Source: UBA1195 sp045598025
GTDB taxonomy: Bacteria; Bacteroidota; Bacteroidia; Bacteroidales; WCHB1-69
Reading direction: 5' to 3'
Assembly (NCBI GenBank): GCA_045598025.1
Contig: JAZLLH010000004.1
Span: 1 to 23,772, forward strand
Length of the DNA: 23,772 nucleotides
A program made the translations under genes and the position numbers. The notes below the pieces were generated by a model. That model saw only the letters and a program-made list of their open reading frames with translations. It was not told the DNA's origin and searched no databases. The stretch's first letter is position 1; every line of letters begins with the position of its first letter. Below are positions 15,892-22,379 of the stretch, one piece after another.

Positions 15892-16836
15892 ATGCCAAGC
15901 ATTTACCCTTGGGGACACACCCGTCGATTCAATGCCTATTCCAACTATTTTAAGGCCCGTTTTGGAGAGCGTGTACAAAAAGTAAGCCTGAATGCAGGAC
16001 TCAGTTGTCCCAACCGGGACGGAAGGATTGGCACGGGAGGTTGCACCTATTGTGACAACGCTGCTTTCAATCCCTCCTATTGCGACCCCGCCAAAAGCAT
16101 AGCGCAACAGATAGAAGAAGGCATTCTTTTCCATCAGAACAGATACCATAAAGCCAACCGATACCTCGCTTATTTCCAAGCCTATTCAAATACCTACGGG
16201 GATCTGGAACATTTAAAGCATCTATATGAAGCCGCCCTGGAGAACGAACAGATTATCGGATTAGTCATCGGCACGCGGCCCGACTGCATGGACGAGAAAA
16301 AACTGGATTACTTCGCCCGATTGTCAGAAAAATACTACATCATGCTGGAATACGGCATTGAAAGCTGCAATGATGAAAGCCTGCGCCACATTTGCAGAGG
16401 ACATGATTTTGAAACGGCAGTGCGCGCCCTGGAACTGACAAAGCAGAAAGGGCTTCCGACTGGAGCACACTTTATCTTCGGACTTCCTGGCGAAACACCC
16501 GAGGAATGGATGAAATGGCCTGAAATACTTGCCCAACTTCCTATAAACACATTGAAATTCCATCAATTGCAAATCATCAAAAACACCCGAATGGCGGAAG
16601 AATATGTGCAATATCCGGAACGCTTCGCCGATTTGTCTTTTGACGAATACATCCATTTCATGGTTGAATTTCTGGAAAAACTGCGGCCAGAATTCATCAT
16701 TGAACGCTTCGCAGGAGAAGTACCGCCCCGCTTTCTGCTGGTTCAACAGTGGGAATCAGTCCGCAATGAAAAAATCGTCCAGATTATTGAAAAACAGCTG
16801 GAGGAACGCAATACCTGGCAGGGAAGACTGGCATAG
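15892..16836 (+). CDS. Radical SAM protein, YhcC/TIGR01212 family
   Basis: The 314-residue protein belongs to the YhcC group of radical SAM enzymes. The cluster-binding cysteines are spaced as in that family: Cys39, Cys51 and Cys54 in CPNRDGRIGTGGCTYC. Further support comes from SLNAGLSCPNRDG, the GTRPDC segment (about 127-132), MLEYGIES and GAHFIFGLPGETPEEW (about 197-213). The family's substrate is not established; some members are linked to tRNA or tetrapyrrole-related chemistry by resemblance only. Start ATG 15892 follows the previous stop codon by one base. It converges with rng, with only two bases between the stop codons and no terminator. Confidence 0.88.
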   Translation: MPSIYPWGHTRRFNAYSNYFKARFGERVQKVSLNAGLSCPNRDGRIGTGGCTYCDNAAFNPSYCDPAKSIAQQIEEGILFHQNRYHKANRYLAYFQAYSNTYGDLEHLKHLYEAALENEQIIGLVIGTRPDCMDEKKLDYFARLSEKYYIMLEYGIESCNDESLRHICRGHDFETAVRALELTKQKGLPTGAHFIFGLPGETPEEWMKWPEILAQLPINTLKFHQLQIIKNTRMAEEYVQYPERFADLSFDEYIHFMVEFLEKLRPEFIIERFAGEVPPRFLLVQQWESVRNEKIVQIIEKQLEERNTWQGRLA

Positions 16837-16838
16837 GA

Positions 16839-18431
16839 TTACTCTTCCGATTCTTCCTGCTGATTCCACAAATCAATAATCCCCAGATGGTTGTTCATGA
16901 ACTTATACTCCAGGAATTGGTGAGAAGGTTCGCCCTTGATTTTGAAATACCTCTTGAACTGCCACATCCACTGCAAATGCCGGCTGGGGAATCCCTTGGT
17001 CAGATATGCTTCTATAAAAGGATGCACCAACAACGTTAAAGTATCCTTTGGATAATTGCGCAACAGAAATTCCAAATTATGCTGTGCTTCGTCCAATACC
17101 AAAGCAGCCGGTTTCACCTTTCCGCTACCGTGGCAGGAAGGGCATTTTTCTAAAAGATCTGTATTGGTTTCGGGACGCACCCGTTGACGGGTGATTTGAA
17201 TCAGACCGAAACGATTGACGGGCAAAATCGTATGACTGGCCCTATCCGCCTTCATAGCATCACACATCCGCTGATAAAGCAGTTTTCTGTTTTCCTGGGT
17301 GTGCATGTCAATAAAATCAATAATGATGATGCCTCCTATATCCCTCAGACGCAACTGACGGGCAATTTCGACTGCCGCCTCTGAATTCACTTTCAGAATA
17401 TTTTCTTCCTGAGGTTTCTGCGCATCCATCTTGTGTCCGCTATTGACATCAATGACATACATGGCCTCGGTCTGCTCTATAATCAGATAAATACCGTTTT
17501 TGATGGCCACAATTTTCCCGAACCCGCTTTTGATCTGCTTGTCAATACCATATTGCTCAAACAGAGGTGTGGGACGGTTATGGAATTTCACAATACCCAA
17601 TTGTTCCGGAGAAATCTGACGTACGTAAGAACAGATTTCTTCATATTGTTGCCGGCTATTGGTGTAGATAGCAGTAAAACTGTCATTCAGCATATCCCTC
17701 AGTAGAGAAGATGTCCTGTTCATTTCGCTGCAGAGCTTCTTTGGGAAGCGGGTCCCGCTGATATTGTTCAGCGTTGAACGCCATTTCCCCAACAGATCCT
17801 TCAAATCGTTCAACAGTTCTTCTTTCCCTTGATTTTCAGCAACTGTTCGGATGATGATTCCGACATTTTTCGGTTTGATGGATGACACCAGTCCCAATAA
17901 ACGGCTTCTTTCCTTGTGATTTTTTATTTTTTGCGAAATCATGACCTGATTGGCAAAAGGCACCAATACCAAAAATCTGCCTGCATAGGAAATTTCGCAG
18001 GAAAGCCGAGGTCCTTTAGTGGAAATGGCTTCCTTCACAATCTGCACCATCACCAATTGATTGAATGAAAGCACGTCTTTGATGCTGTCATTCTTGGTGA
18101 TTACCGGCTCTAAGGGATAATCCTGATGAAAAATATCAAACTTATTTCCCTGTAATTTTTCCAGAACATATTTGCTGTAAGTCTTTACCTGAGCCCCTAA
18201 ATCCAATAGATGCAAAAATGCATCCTTCTCATGCCCAATATCAATGAAAGCCGCATTCAGCCCCGGAATAATCCTGCGAACCCTTCCCAGATAAATATCT
18301 CCGACAGAAAAATTATTGTCGGTTTTCTCTTTGTGCAGCTCTACGAGCAGATCGTTCTCCACCAGAGCCGTTTCAACTGTTTTCTCCCCTACATTGACGT
18401 ATAACTCTCTCTTATCTACTTTGTCATTCAT
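16839..18431 (-). CDS. rng: Ribonuclease E/G family endoribonuclease
   Basis: This enzyme cuts single-stranded RNA in mRNA turnover and rRNA maturation. The 530-residue size fits RNase G plus extra loops and lacks the large C-terminal scaffold of E. coli RNase E. An S1 domain lies near 37-135, enlarged by a loop around 90-120. The catalytic metal-binding aspartates are Asp328 in YVIDVNSG and Asp372 in IIIIDFIDM. The zinc-link cysteines that help tetramer formation are Cys430 and Cys433 in CPSCHGSG. The ATG is 25 bases downstream of a strong hairpin terminator that closes the hup/COX24-type transcript, leaving little room for a separate promoter. It converges on the radical SAM gene with a two-base gap. 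Confidence 0.94.
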   Translation of the reverse strand: MNDKVDKRELYVNVGEKTVETALVENDLLVELHKEKTDNNFSVGDIYLGRVRRIIPGLNAAFIDIGHEKDAFLHLLDLGAQVKTYSKYVLEKLQGNKFDIFHQDYPLEPVITKNDSIKDVLSFNQLVMVQIVKEAISTKGPRLSCEISYAGRFLVLVPFANQVMISQKIKNHKERSRLLGLVSSIKPKNVGIIIRTVAENQGKEELLNDLKDLLGKWRSTLNNISGTRFPKKLCSEMNRTSSLLRDMLNDSFTAIYTNSRQQYEEICSYVRQISPEQLGIVKFHNRPTPLFEQYGIDKQIKSGFGKIVAIKNGIYLIIEQTEAMYVIDVNSGHKMDAQKPQEENILKVNSEAAVEIARQLRLRDIGGIIIIDFIDMHTQENRKLLYQRMCDAMKADRASHTILPVNRFGLIQITRQRVRPETNTDLLEKCPSCHGSGKVKPAALVLDEAQHNLEFLLRNYPKDTLTLLVHPFIEAYLTKGFPSRHLQWMWQFKRYFKIKGEPSHQFLEYKFMNNHLGIIDLWNQQEESEE

Positions 18432-18455
18432 GCTTTGTCAGCTGTTCTTGAATAT

Positions 18456-18500
18456 AAAAAAAACTAAATTACGCAACAGTTGTTACGTAATTTAGTTTTT
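18456..18500 (-). terminator. Strong hairpin terminator between the 29-aa gene and rng
   Basis: A perfect 15-bp stem (AAAAACTAAATTACG at 18459-18473, CGTAATTTAGTTTTT at 18486-18500) encloses a small inner palindrome. On the minus strand the stem is followed by eight T (18463-18456). It lies after the 29-codon gene and 25 bases before the rng start codon. Confidence 0.9.
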
Positions 18501-18523
18501 ACAGTTGTTTGTCCCACAAAAGA

Positions 18524-18613
18524 TTATCTCTTCTTATGTCTGTTCTTTCTCAGACGTTTTTTTCTTTTGTGGGTAGCCATTTTATGTCTTTTTCTCTTTT
18601 TACCGCTAGGCAT
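18524..18613 (-). CDS. 29-aa basic ribosomal-protein-like peptide, AURKAIP1/COX24 (DUF1713) type
   Basis: This small ORF encodes a peptide that begins MPSGKKRKRHKMATHKRK and is almost entirely Lys, Arg and His. It matches the AURKAIP1/COX24 domain peptides annotated in many Bacteroidota. The same domain is found in mitochondrial mS38 and mycobacterial bS22, which sit on the small ribosomal subunit, so a ribosomal role is a reasonable inference. It lies 16 bases after the HU stop codon on the same strand and is followed by a strong terminator. Genes this short are easily missed by automated callers. Confidence 0.88.
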   Translation of the reverse strand: MPSGKKRKRHKMATHKRKKRLRKNRHKKR

Positions 18614-18629
18614 GATTATTCGATTTTTA

Positions 18630-18911
18630 TTATTTAACTTTCTTGATAGTACTCATAAAAGATTTGGCAGGTTTGAATGCCGGAATCTTGTGGGCCCGAA
18701 TAGTTAAGGAAGTTCCTTTGGAAATATTTCTACCCGTCTTCTGAGCTCTTTCTTTAATGATGAAACTACCAAATCCTCTCAAGTATACGTTATTCTTTTT
18801 CATCAGGGAATTCTTAACAGTTCCCATGAAAGTTTCAACAACCTGCTGAACTGCTGTCTTTTCAATACCGGTCTTGTTAGCGATCTCGGCAACTACTTCT
18901 GCTTTTGTCAT
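18630..18911 (-). CDS. hup: HU-family DNA-binding protein
   Basis: HU is a dimeric, nucleoid-organising protein that bends DNA. The 93-residue protein has the full family layout: N-terminal helical pair (MTKAEVVAEIANKTGIEKTAVQQVVETFM), the beta-arm entry VYLRGFGSFIIKERAQKTGRN with the conserved GFGSF, and a tail IPAFKPAKSF. HU and IHF are close; the single gene and sequence favour HU. The promoter-like TAACTTTG lies about 60 bases upstream. The gene is followed by the 29-aa COX24-type gene 16 bases later. Confidence 0.95.
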   Translation of the reverse strand: MTKAEVVAEIANKTGIEKTAVQQVVETFMGTVKNSLMKKNNVYLRGFGSFIIKERAQKTGRNISKGTSLTIRAHKIPAFKPAKSFMSTIKKVK

Positions 18912-18954
18912 ATCTCTTACAATTTTAACGTTTAAATATTACTCTATTCATTTA

Positions 18955-18977
18955 TCCCTAAAGGGAGTGCAAAGTTA
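18955..18977 (-). promoter_or_regulatory. Probable -7 element and start-site inverted repeat for hup
   Basis: On the minus strand TAACTTTG (18977-18970) fits the Bacteroidota -7 consensus. Immediately downstream TCCCT/AGGGA (18955-18959 and 18962-18966) form a short inverted repeat around the likely transcription start. The leader to the HU ATG is about 50 bases. A TTTG occurs further upstream, but at a spacing shorter than usual. Confidence 0.5.
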
Positions 18978-19192
18978 TAACATATTTAAATACAAAAAGT
19001 TATTTTATTTTCTTTTTTTAATGATCAATATAAAATATGTTAATAATCAGTTCGTTATAATTATATCAAAAAATACATGAAAAAAAATCGATAATTACAT
19101 AATATTGATTTTCAATAACTTGAAAAAATCACTTTTAACCGAAAATGGTTGATATTTCCATCATAAAAGGGAATAAATGGAAGGTTCCATGC

Positions 19193-19849
19193 TCATTTTC
19201 CGCATGTTTCCGACTGCTCCTCCTGATTTTTTTCAAAGGAGGACACAAAGCGGGAAAGCGGACGATAGAAAAACAACACGAGCATCAGTACTCCAACCGT
19301 GATGTAGGAATCCGCCAGATTGAAAATGGCAGGGAAAAAATGAAACGCCCTACCTCCGCCCAATGGGATATCAAAAAGGTCGAACTGAAGCATATCCACC
19401 ACTTTTCCCTGAAAAAGAGGGGCATATCCCCCGTTTGCAGGAAACAGATGCGCAATCGGACCATAATATTCCGACAGAGAAAACACCTTGCCGTAAAATA
19501 CGCAGTCAATCACATTTCCAACCGCTCCTGCAAAAATCAGGGCCATACACAAGACCAATCCTGCAGGTTGTCGCGTTTTGTGATGAATCATCTTATGAAT
19601 TACCCACAAAACAAAAACAGAGGCACACAAACGGAACAAAGTCAGAAACACCTTTCCTATGGGACGGGTCCAGAACACCATTCCAAATGCAATACCATCA
19701 TTTTCAATATAATGCAACGAAAACCACTGACCAAATACCGAAATCTGGTCTCCCAACGACATGCTGGTCTTCACCCAAATTTTCAACCATTGATCCAAAA
19801 ACAGCAGAACAATGATGAATACGGCTACTAAAATGGAACGTCGTTTCAT
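19193..19849 (-). CDS. lspA: Lipoprotein signal peptidase (signal peptidase II)
   Basis: LspA removes the signal peptide of prolipoproteins in the inner membrane, acting before the lipobox Cys. The window itself encodes two such lipoproteins. The 218-residue protein has four membrane segments (about 5-21, 65-87, 95-112, 182-195). The catalytic aspartates are Asp152 in GKVVDML and Asp180 in FNLADSYITVG. GNVID at 111-115 is also conserved. It is longer than E. coli LspA, with loops after each of the aspartate motifs, as seen in Bacteroidota. Its ATG overlaps the stop of the upstream dksA-like gene by one base (TAATG), so translation is probably coupled. Confidence 0.95.
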   Translation of the reverse strand: MKRRSILVAVFIIVLLFLDQWLKIWVKTSMSLGDQISVFGQWFSLHYIENDGIAFGMVFWTRPIGKVFLTLFRLCASVFVLWVIHKMIHHKTRQPAGLVLCMALIFAGAVGNVIDCVFYGKVFSLSEYYGPIAHLFPANGGYAPLFQGKVVDMLQFDLFDIPLGGGRAFHFFPAIFNLADSYITVGVLMLVLFFYRPLSRFVSSFEKNQEEQSETCGK

Positions 19850-20268
19850 TATTTTTTCCGTTTCTCGTCCAATTTGGCGTCATAGGACAAAGTAGCGTGG
19901 GGTACGGAACGAAGGCGCTCCTTCGGTATCAGTTGACCCGTCTTGCGGCAGATTCCGTAGGTCTTGTTCTCAATACGGACCAGCGCTGCTTCCAAATTCT
20001 TGATGTATTTGTCCAGACGGGCAGCCAACTGGGCATTTTCCTCTTTGAATAAGGTCTGCTGCCCTTCCTCCAATACTTTGAAAGTAGGAGCCGTATCGGA
20101 AGTATCGTTGCCATTGGTTCCATTCAACGCACTTTGGAAACTTTCCATATCCTTTCGCGCTGCTTCCAATTTTTTCAGAATCAATTCCTTAAATTCCTGC
20201 AACTCTTCATCCGAATACCGCACGGAGGGATAAACGGCACTCGATTCCATATTTTCTTCCTTTTCCAT
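19849..20268 (-). CDS. TraR/DksA-family regulator with degenerate zinc finger
   Basis: DksA-type proteins bind RNA polymerase through its secondary channel and modulate transcription. The 139-residue protein has a coiled-coil region (about 65-102, LFKEENAQLAARLDKYIKNLEAALVR) and then the C-terminal finger segment YGICRKTGQLIPKERLRSVPHATLSYDAK. Of the four zinc cysteines of E. coli DksA only the first is kept (Cys107). The other positions are Thr110, Ser128 and Ala131, so zinc binding is unlikely, although the fold marker IPKERL is intact. Cysteine-poor versions are common in Bacteroidota. Met7 is an alternative start. A TACTTTTG promoter box lies 28 bases upstream, and lspA overlaps its stop codon. 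Confidence 0.88.
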   Translation of the reverse strand: MEKEENMESSAVYPSVRYSDEELQEFKELILKKLEAARKDMESFQSALNGTNGNDTSDTAPTFKVLEEGQQTLFKEENAQLAARLDKYIKNLEAALVRIENKTYGICRKTGQLIPKERLRSVPHATLSYDAKLDEKRKK

Positions 20269-20296
20269 AATCAGGTTTTTGAAGGTTAATAATATG

Positions 20297-20304
20297 CAAA
20301 AGTA
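20297..20304 (-). promoter_or_regulatory. Probable -7 promoter element for dksA-like gene and lspA
   Basis: On the minus strand TACTTTTG fits TAnnTTTG and lies 28 bases before the ATG at 20268. The identical octamer occurs on the plus strand before tsaE at 20409-20416, making this a divergent promoter pair. Confidence 0.65.
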
Positions 20305-20368
20305 AACGAAAATACAATATCATCTGCCTATATTGCCAAAAAAAACGTTCTTTCGAGTCAAAAAAACA

Positions 20369-20386
20369 GGAAAATCCGGATTTTCC
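20369..20386. promoter_or_regulatory. Perfect 18-bp palindrome in the dksA-tsaE divergent promoter region
   Basis: GGAAAATCC is followed directly by its reverse complement GGATTTTCC. The centre is about 32 bases before the tsaE -7 box and about 73 bases from the dksA -7 box. It has no spacer and no T-run, so it resembles an operator for a dimeric regulator more than a terminator. The regulator is not identified. Confidence 0.6.
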
Positions 20387-20408
20387 ACAGACGCATTCAT
20401 AAAATGAG

Positions 20409-20416
20409 TACTTTTG
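20409..20416 (+). promoter_or_regulatory. Probable -7 promoter element for tsaE
   Basis: TACTTTTG fits the TAnnTTTG consensus and is 27 bases before the tsaE ATG at 20444. Its presence argues against a longer N-terminal start at 20414, which would lie within it. Confidence 0.65.
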
Positions 20417-20443
20417 CAGTTTGAAGCAAGCCGTAAAATTTGT

Positions 20444-20866
20444 ATGAAGACCATCATCTGTGAAAGTATAAACGATCTCCCAAAAGCAGCCGAAGCCCTG
20501 CTTTCCGCTTATCCGGAAAACCGCGTTTTTGCACTGCATGCGGAAATGGGAACGGGAAAAACCACCTTTATGCAGGCCGTATGCGATTTCCTTCACAGTA
20601 CGGACCATGCAAGCAGCCCCACCTTTGCTATTGTCAATGAATACCTGCTCCCTTCAGGGGACAGCATGTACCACATGGACTGCTACCGCCTGAAAGATTT
20701 GCGGGAAGCGGAAGAAATCGGTGTGGAAGAATACCTCTACAGCGGAAACTACTGCTTCGTGGAATGGCCGGAGAACATAGAGGAACTCCTCCCTGAAGAG
20801 TGCGTACATGTGCATATCGAGACCGAAAATCCGTACAGTGGGGGAAAACGGACTTTCCGTTTCTGA
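20444..20866 (+). CDS. tsaE: tRNA N6-threonylcarbamoyladenosine biosynthesis ATPase TsaE
   Basis: TsaE is the ATPase that works with TsaD and TsaB to make t6A37 on ANN-decoding tRNAs. The 140-residue protein has the Walker A loop EMGTGKTT (about 34-41, with Lys39), the switch-like SSPTF at 57-61, HMDCYRL with Asp79, and VEWPE at 107-111, all TsaE landmarks. Start ATG 20444 was chosen because the upstream TTG at 20414 lies inside the -7 promoter box. It converges with sufD across a nine-base gap with no hairpin. Confidence 0.95.
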   Translation: MKTIICESINDLPKAAEALLSAYPENRVFALHAEMGTGKTTFMQAVCDFLHSTDHASSPTFAIVNEYLLPSGDSMYHMDCYRLKDLREAEEIGVEEYLYSGNYCFVEWPENIEELLPEECVHVHIETENPYSGGKRTFRF

Positions 20867-20875
20867 CAAAATTTC

Positions 20876-22252
20876 CTAAAAATCAATGGTATCTATGTGA
20901 AAATCGAATTTCTTCGAACACTGCATACAGTTTCCGCAATTGATTTTCTCTCCCGACAGACGCTTCCCGACCAAATTTTCCGTACGCTCGCACAGAGCGG
21001 GAATACCCATTTTGTCAATCACCTCTTTTGCATAGGCATGCATGAGCAGCACCCGGGCATTCTGTTCGCAGATGCCTCGCGAACGCAGATAGAAAACAGC
21101 TTCTTCATCCAGCTGTCCAACCGTAGCTCCATGGGTGCATTGCACATCGTCTGCATAAATTTCCAAAAAGGGTTTGGCTGAAATTCTGGCCGTATCTTTC
21201 AACAGGATATTCCGATTGATCTGATGGGCTTCCGTCCGTTGGGCGTGGGGCTCCACCAACACGTGACCGATAAACGAAGCATGCGCTTCATCATCCAATA
21301 TACCCTTGTACAATTGGTTACTGGTGCAATCCGTTGTATGGTGCCGGACTGAGACACAATTGGAAACATCCTGCTTTCCGTCGGCCAGATACAGGCCGTT
21401 GTTATTCACTCGGGCATGCGGTCCTTCCAAATCGACGGATACGGCATTGTGCACCATTCCTCCGTTGAAAATGGTAGTATGCGTATTCACCTCGGAAGCT
21501 TCTTCCTGACGGATGAACAGATGACTGACCATGGTACACTGATTGTCCTTGTTTTCCAATTTGTAATAATTGAATTCCGCATGAGCAGCCACATGCACCT
21601 CCGTCACGGTGTTGATGAAGGTATCTTTGCACTCCAGAGACTCATCGCAATGAACCAGTTTCAAGGACGCAGACTCTCCCAATACAATCAGATTGCGGGG
21701 CAGCACCATCAGATCTGCATCCGATTTTACCATATTGACCAATTGTATCGGATTTCTCACTTTCAAATAATCCGGAACATACACAAAGAAACCGTCTTGC
21801 CACAAAGCAGCGTTGAAGTGAGCCATGCCATCGGCGGCATCCGCATGGGTCTGGAAATACGGCAACACCTTTTCCGGACATGTCTGAAAAGCCTCTCTGA
21901 GGCTTCCTACAATCATTCCGTTCGGAAAGAGTGTGAGCGGAGCATTCTGATGCAGATACCATCCGTTCAAAAAAGGGAACATCTCTGCGTTGATTTCCTG
22001 TGTACCGCATTGAAAATAAGCATCTACTGGACGATACGGATCCGGATGCAGACAAAGTCCGTAGCTTTTTCCCGTCAGTTTCTCCCATGAAAACGAGCGC
22101 CAGGATTCAGATGAAGCATCCGGCATCCCTTCCGAAAAAAAGGCATCCTTGGCGAATCTACGCAGTTCCTGCAATTGTCCGAGAGCAGGTTCTTGTATGC
22201 TGTATTTATCAAAATATGCTGAAAAATAATTATTTATGCTATTTCTATCCAT
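20876..22252 (-). CDS. sufD: Fe-S cluster assembly scaffold SufD
   Basis: SufD partners SufB and SufC in the SufBC2D scaffold that builds Fe-S clusters. The 458-residue protein ends with the family's beta-helix: FLEIYADDVQCTHGATVGQLDEEAVFYLRSRGI, with His374 in the CTHGAT segment matching the essential SufD histidine. At this length it fits SufD, and the motif is SufD-like and not SufB-like. The unusual part is the C terminus, where Cys439, Cys442 and Cys445 form CGNCMQC. The start ATG 22252 is 27 bases after a good -7 box; a further upstream start at 22312 would include the promoter. The gene is alone: no sufB, sufC or sufS adjoins it in this window. Confidence 0.92.
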   Translation of the reverse strand: MDRNSINNYFSAYFDKYSIQEPALGQLQELRRFAKDAFFSEGMPDASSESWRSFSWEKLTGKSYGLCLHPDPYRPVDAYFQCGTQEINAEMFPFLNGWYLHQNAPLTLFPNGMIVGSLREAFQTCPEKVLPYFQTHADAADGMAHFNAALWQDGFFVYVPDYLKVRNPIQLVNMVKSDADLMVLPRNLIVLGESASLKLVHCDESLECKDTFINTVTEVHVAAHAEFNYYKLENKDNQCTMVSHLFIRQEEASEVNTHTTIFNGGMVHNAVSVDLEGPHARVNNNGLYLADGKQDVSNCVSVRHHTTDCTSNQLYKGILDDEAHASFIGHVLVEPHAQRTEAHQINRNILLKDTARISAKPFLEIYADDVQCTHGATVGQLDEEAVFYLRSRGICEQNARVLLMHAYAKEVIDKMGIPALCERTENLVGKRLSGEKINCGNCMQCSKKFDFHIDTIDF

Positions 22253-22278
22253 AATCAGTACAGTCTTTCTATACTTTG

Positions 22279-22286
22279 CAAAAATA
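22279..22286 (-). promoter_or_regulatory. Probable -7 promoter element for sufD
   Basis: On the minus strand TATTTTTG fits TAnnTTTG and lies 26 bases before the sufD ATG at 22252. A divergent -7 box for the glycosyltransferase is 65 bases away, so the two genes share one control region. Confidence 0.6.
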
Positions 22287-22351
22287 ACAAAAAAAAGAAC
22301 ATCTCTGCCCACATTTTTTCATGCGCATCCGCAGGATATGACATTTTTAAT

Positions 22352-22359
22352 TATCTTTG
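22352..22359 (+). promoter_or_regulatory. Probable -7 promoter element for the glycosyltransferase
   Basis: TATCTTTG fits the TAnnTTTG consensus and is 20 bases before the ATG at 22380. The short leader of about 13 bases is consistent with a gene that does not rely on a Shine-Dalgarno site. Confidence 0.65.
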
Positions 22360-22379
22360 CATTTTATTTTGTCCTCCAC

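Noticed and set aside
18978..19192. AT-rich gap between hup and lspA, examined for a small RNA or gene
   Set aside because: No hairpin with T-run, no conserved motif and no coding signal beyond the hup promoter box; it is most simply an intergenic spacer.
19145..19831. 228-codon plus-strand frame opposite lspA
   Set aside because: The minus-strand LspA has all catalytic motifs, whereas the plus-strand translation is a Lys/Arg/His-rich string with no domain.
22253..22312. Longer N terminus for SufD
   Set aside because: It would run through the minus-strand -7 box at 22279-22286; ATG 22252 gives a normal SufD length.
22236..22379. Longer N terminus for the glycosyltransferase
   Set aside because: The extension covers the sufD and glycosyltransferase -7 boxes, and the GT2 fold begins directly at the later ATG 22380.
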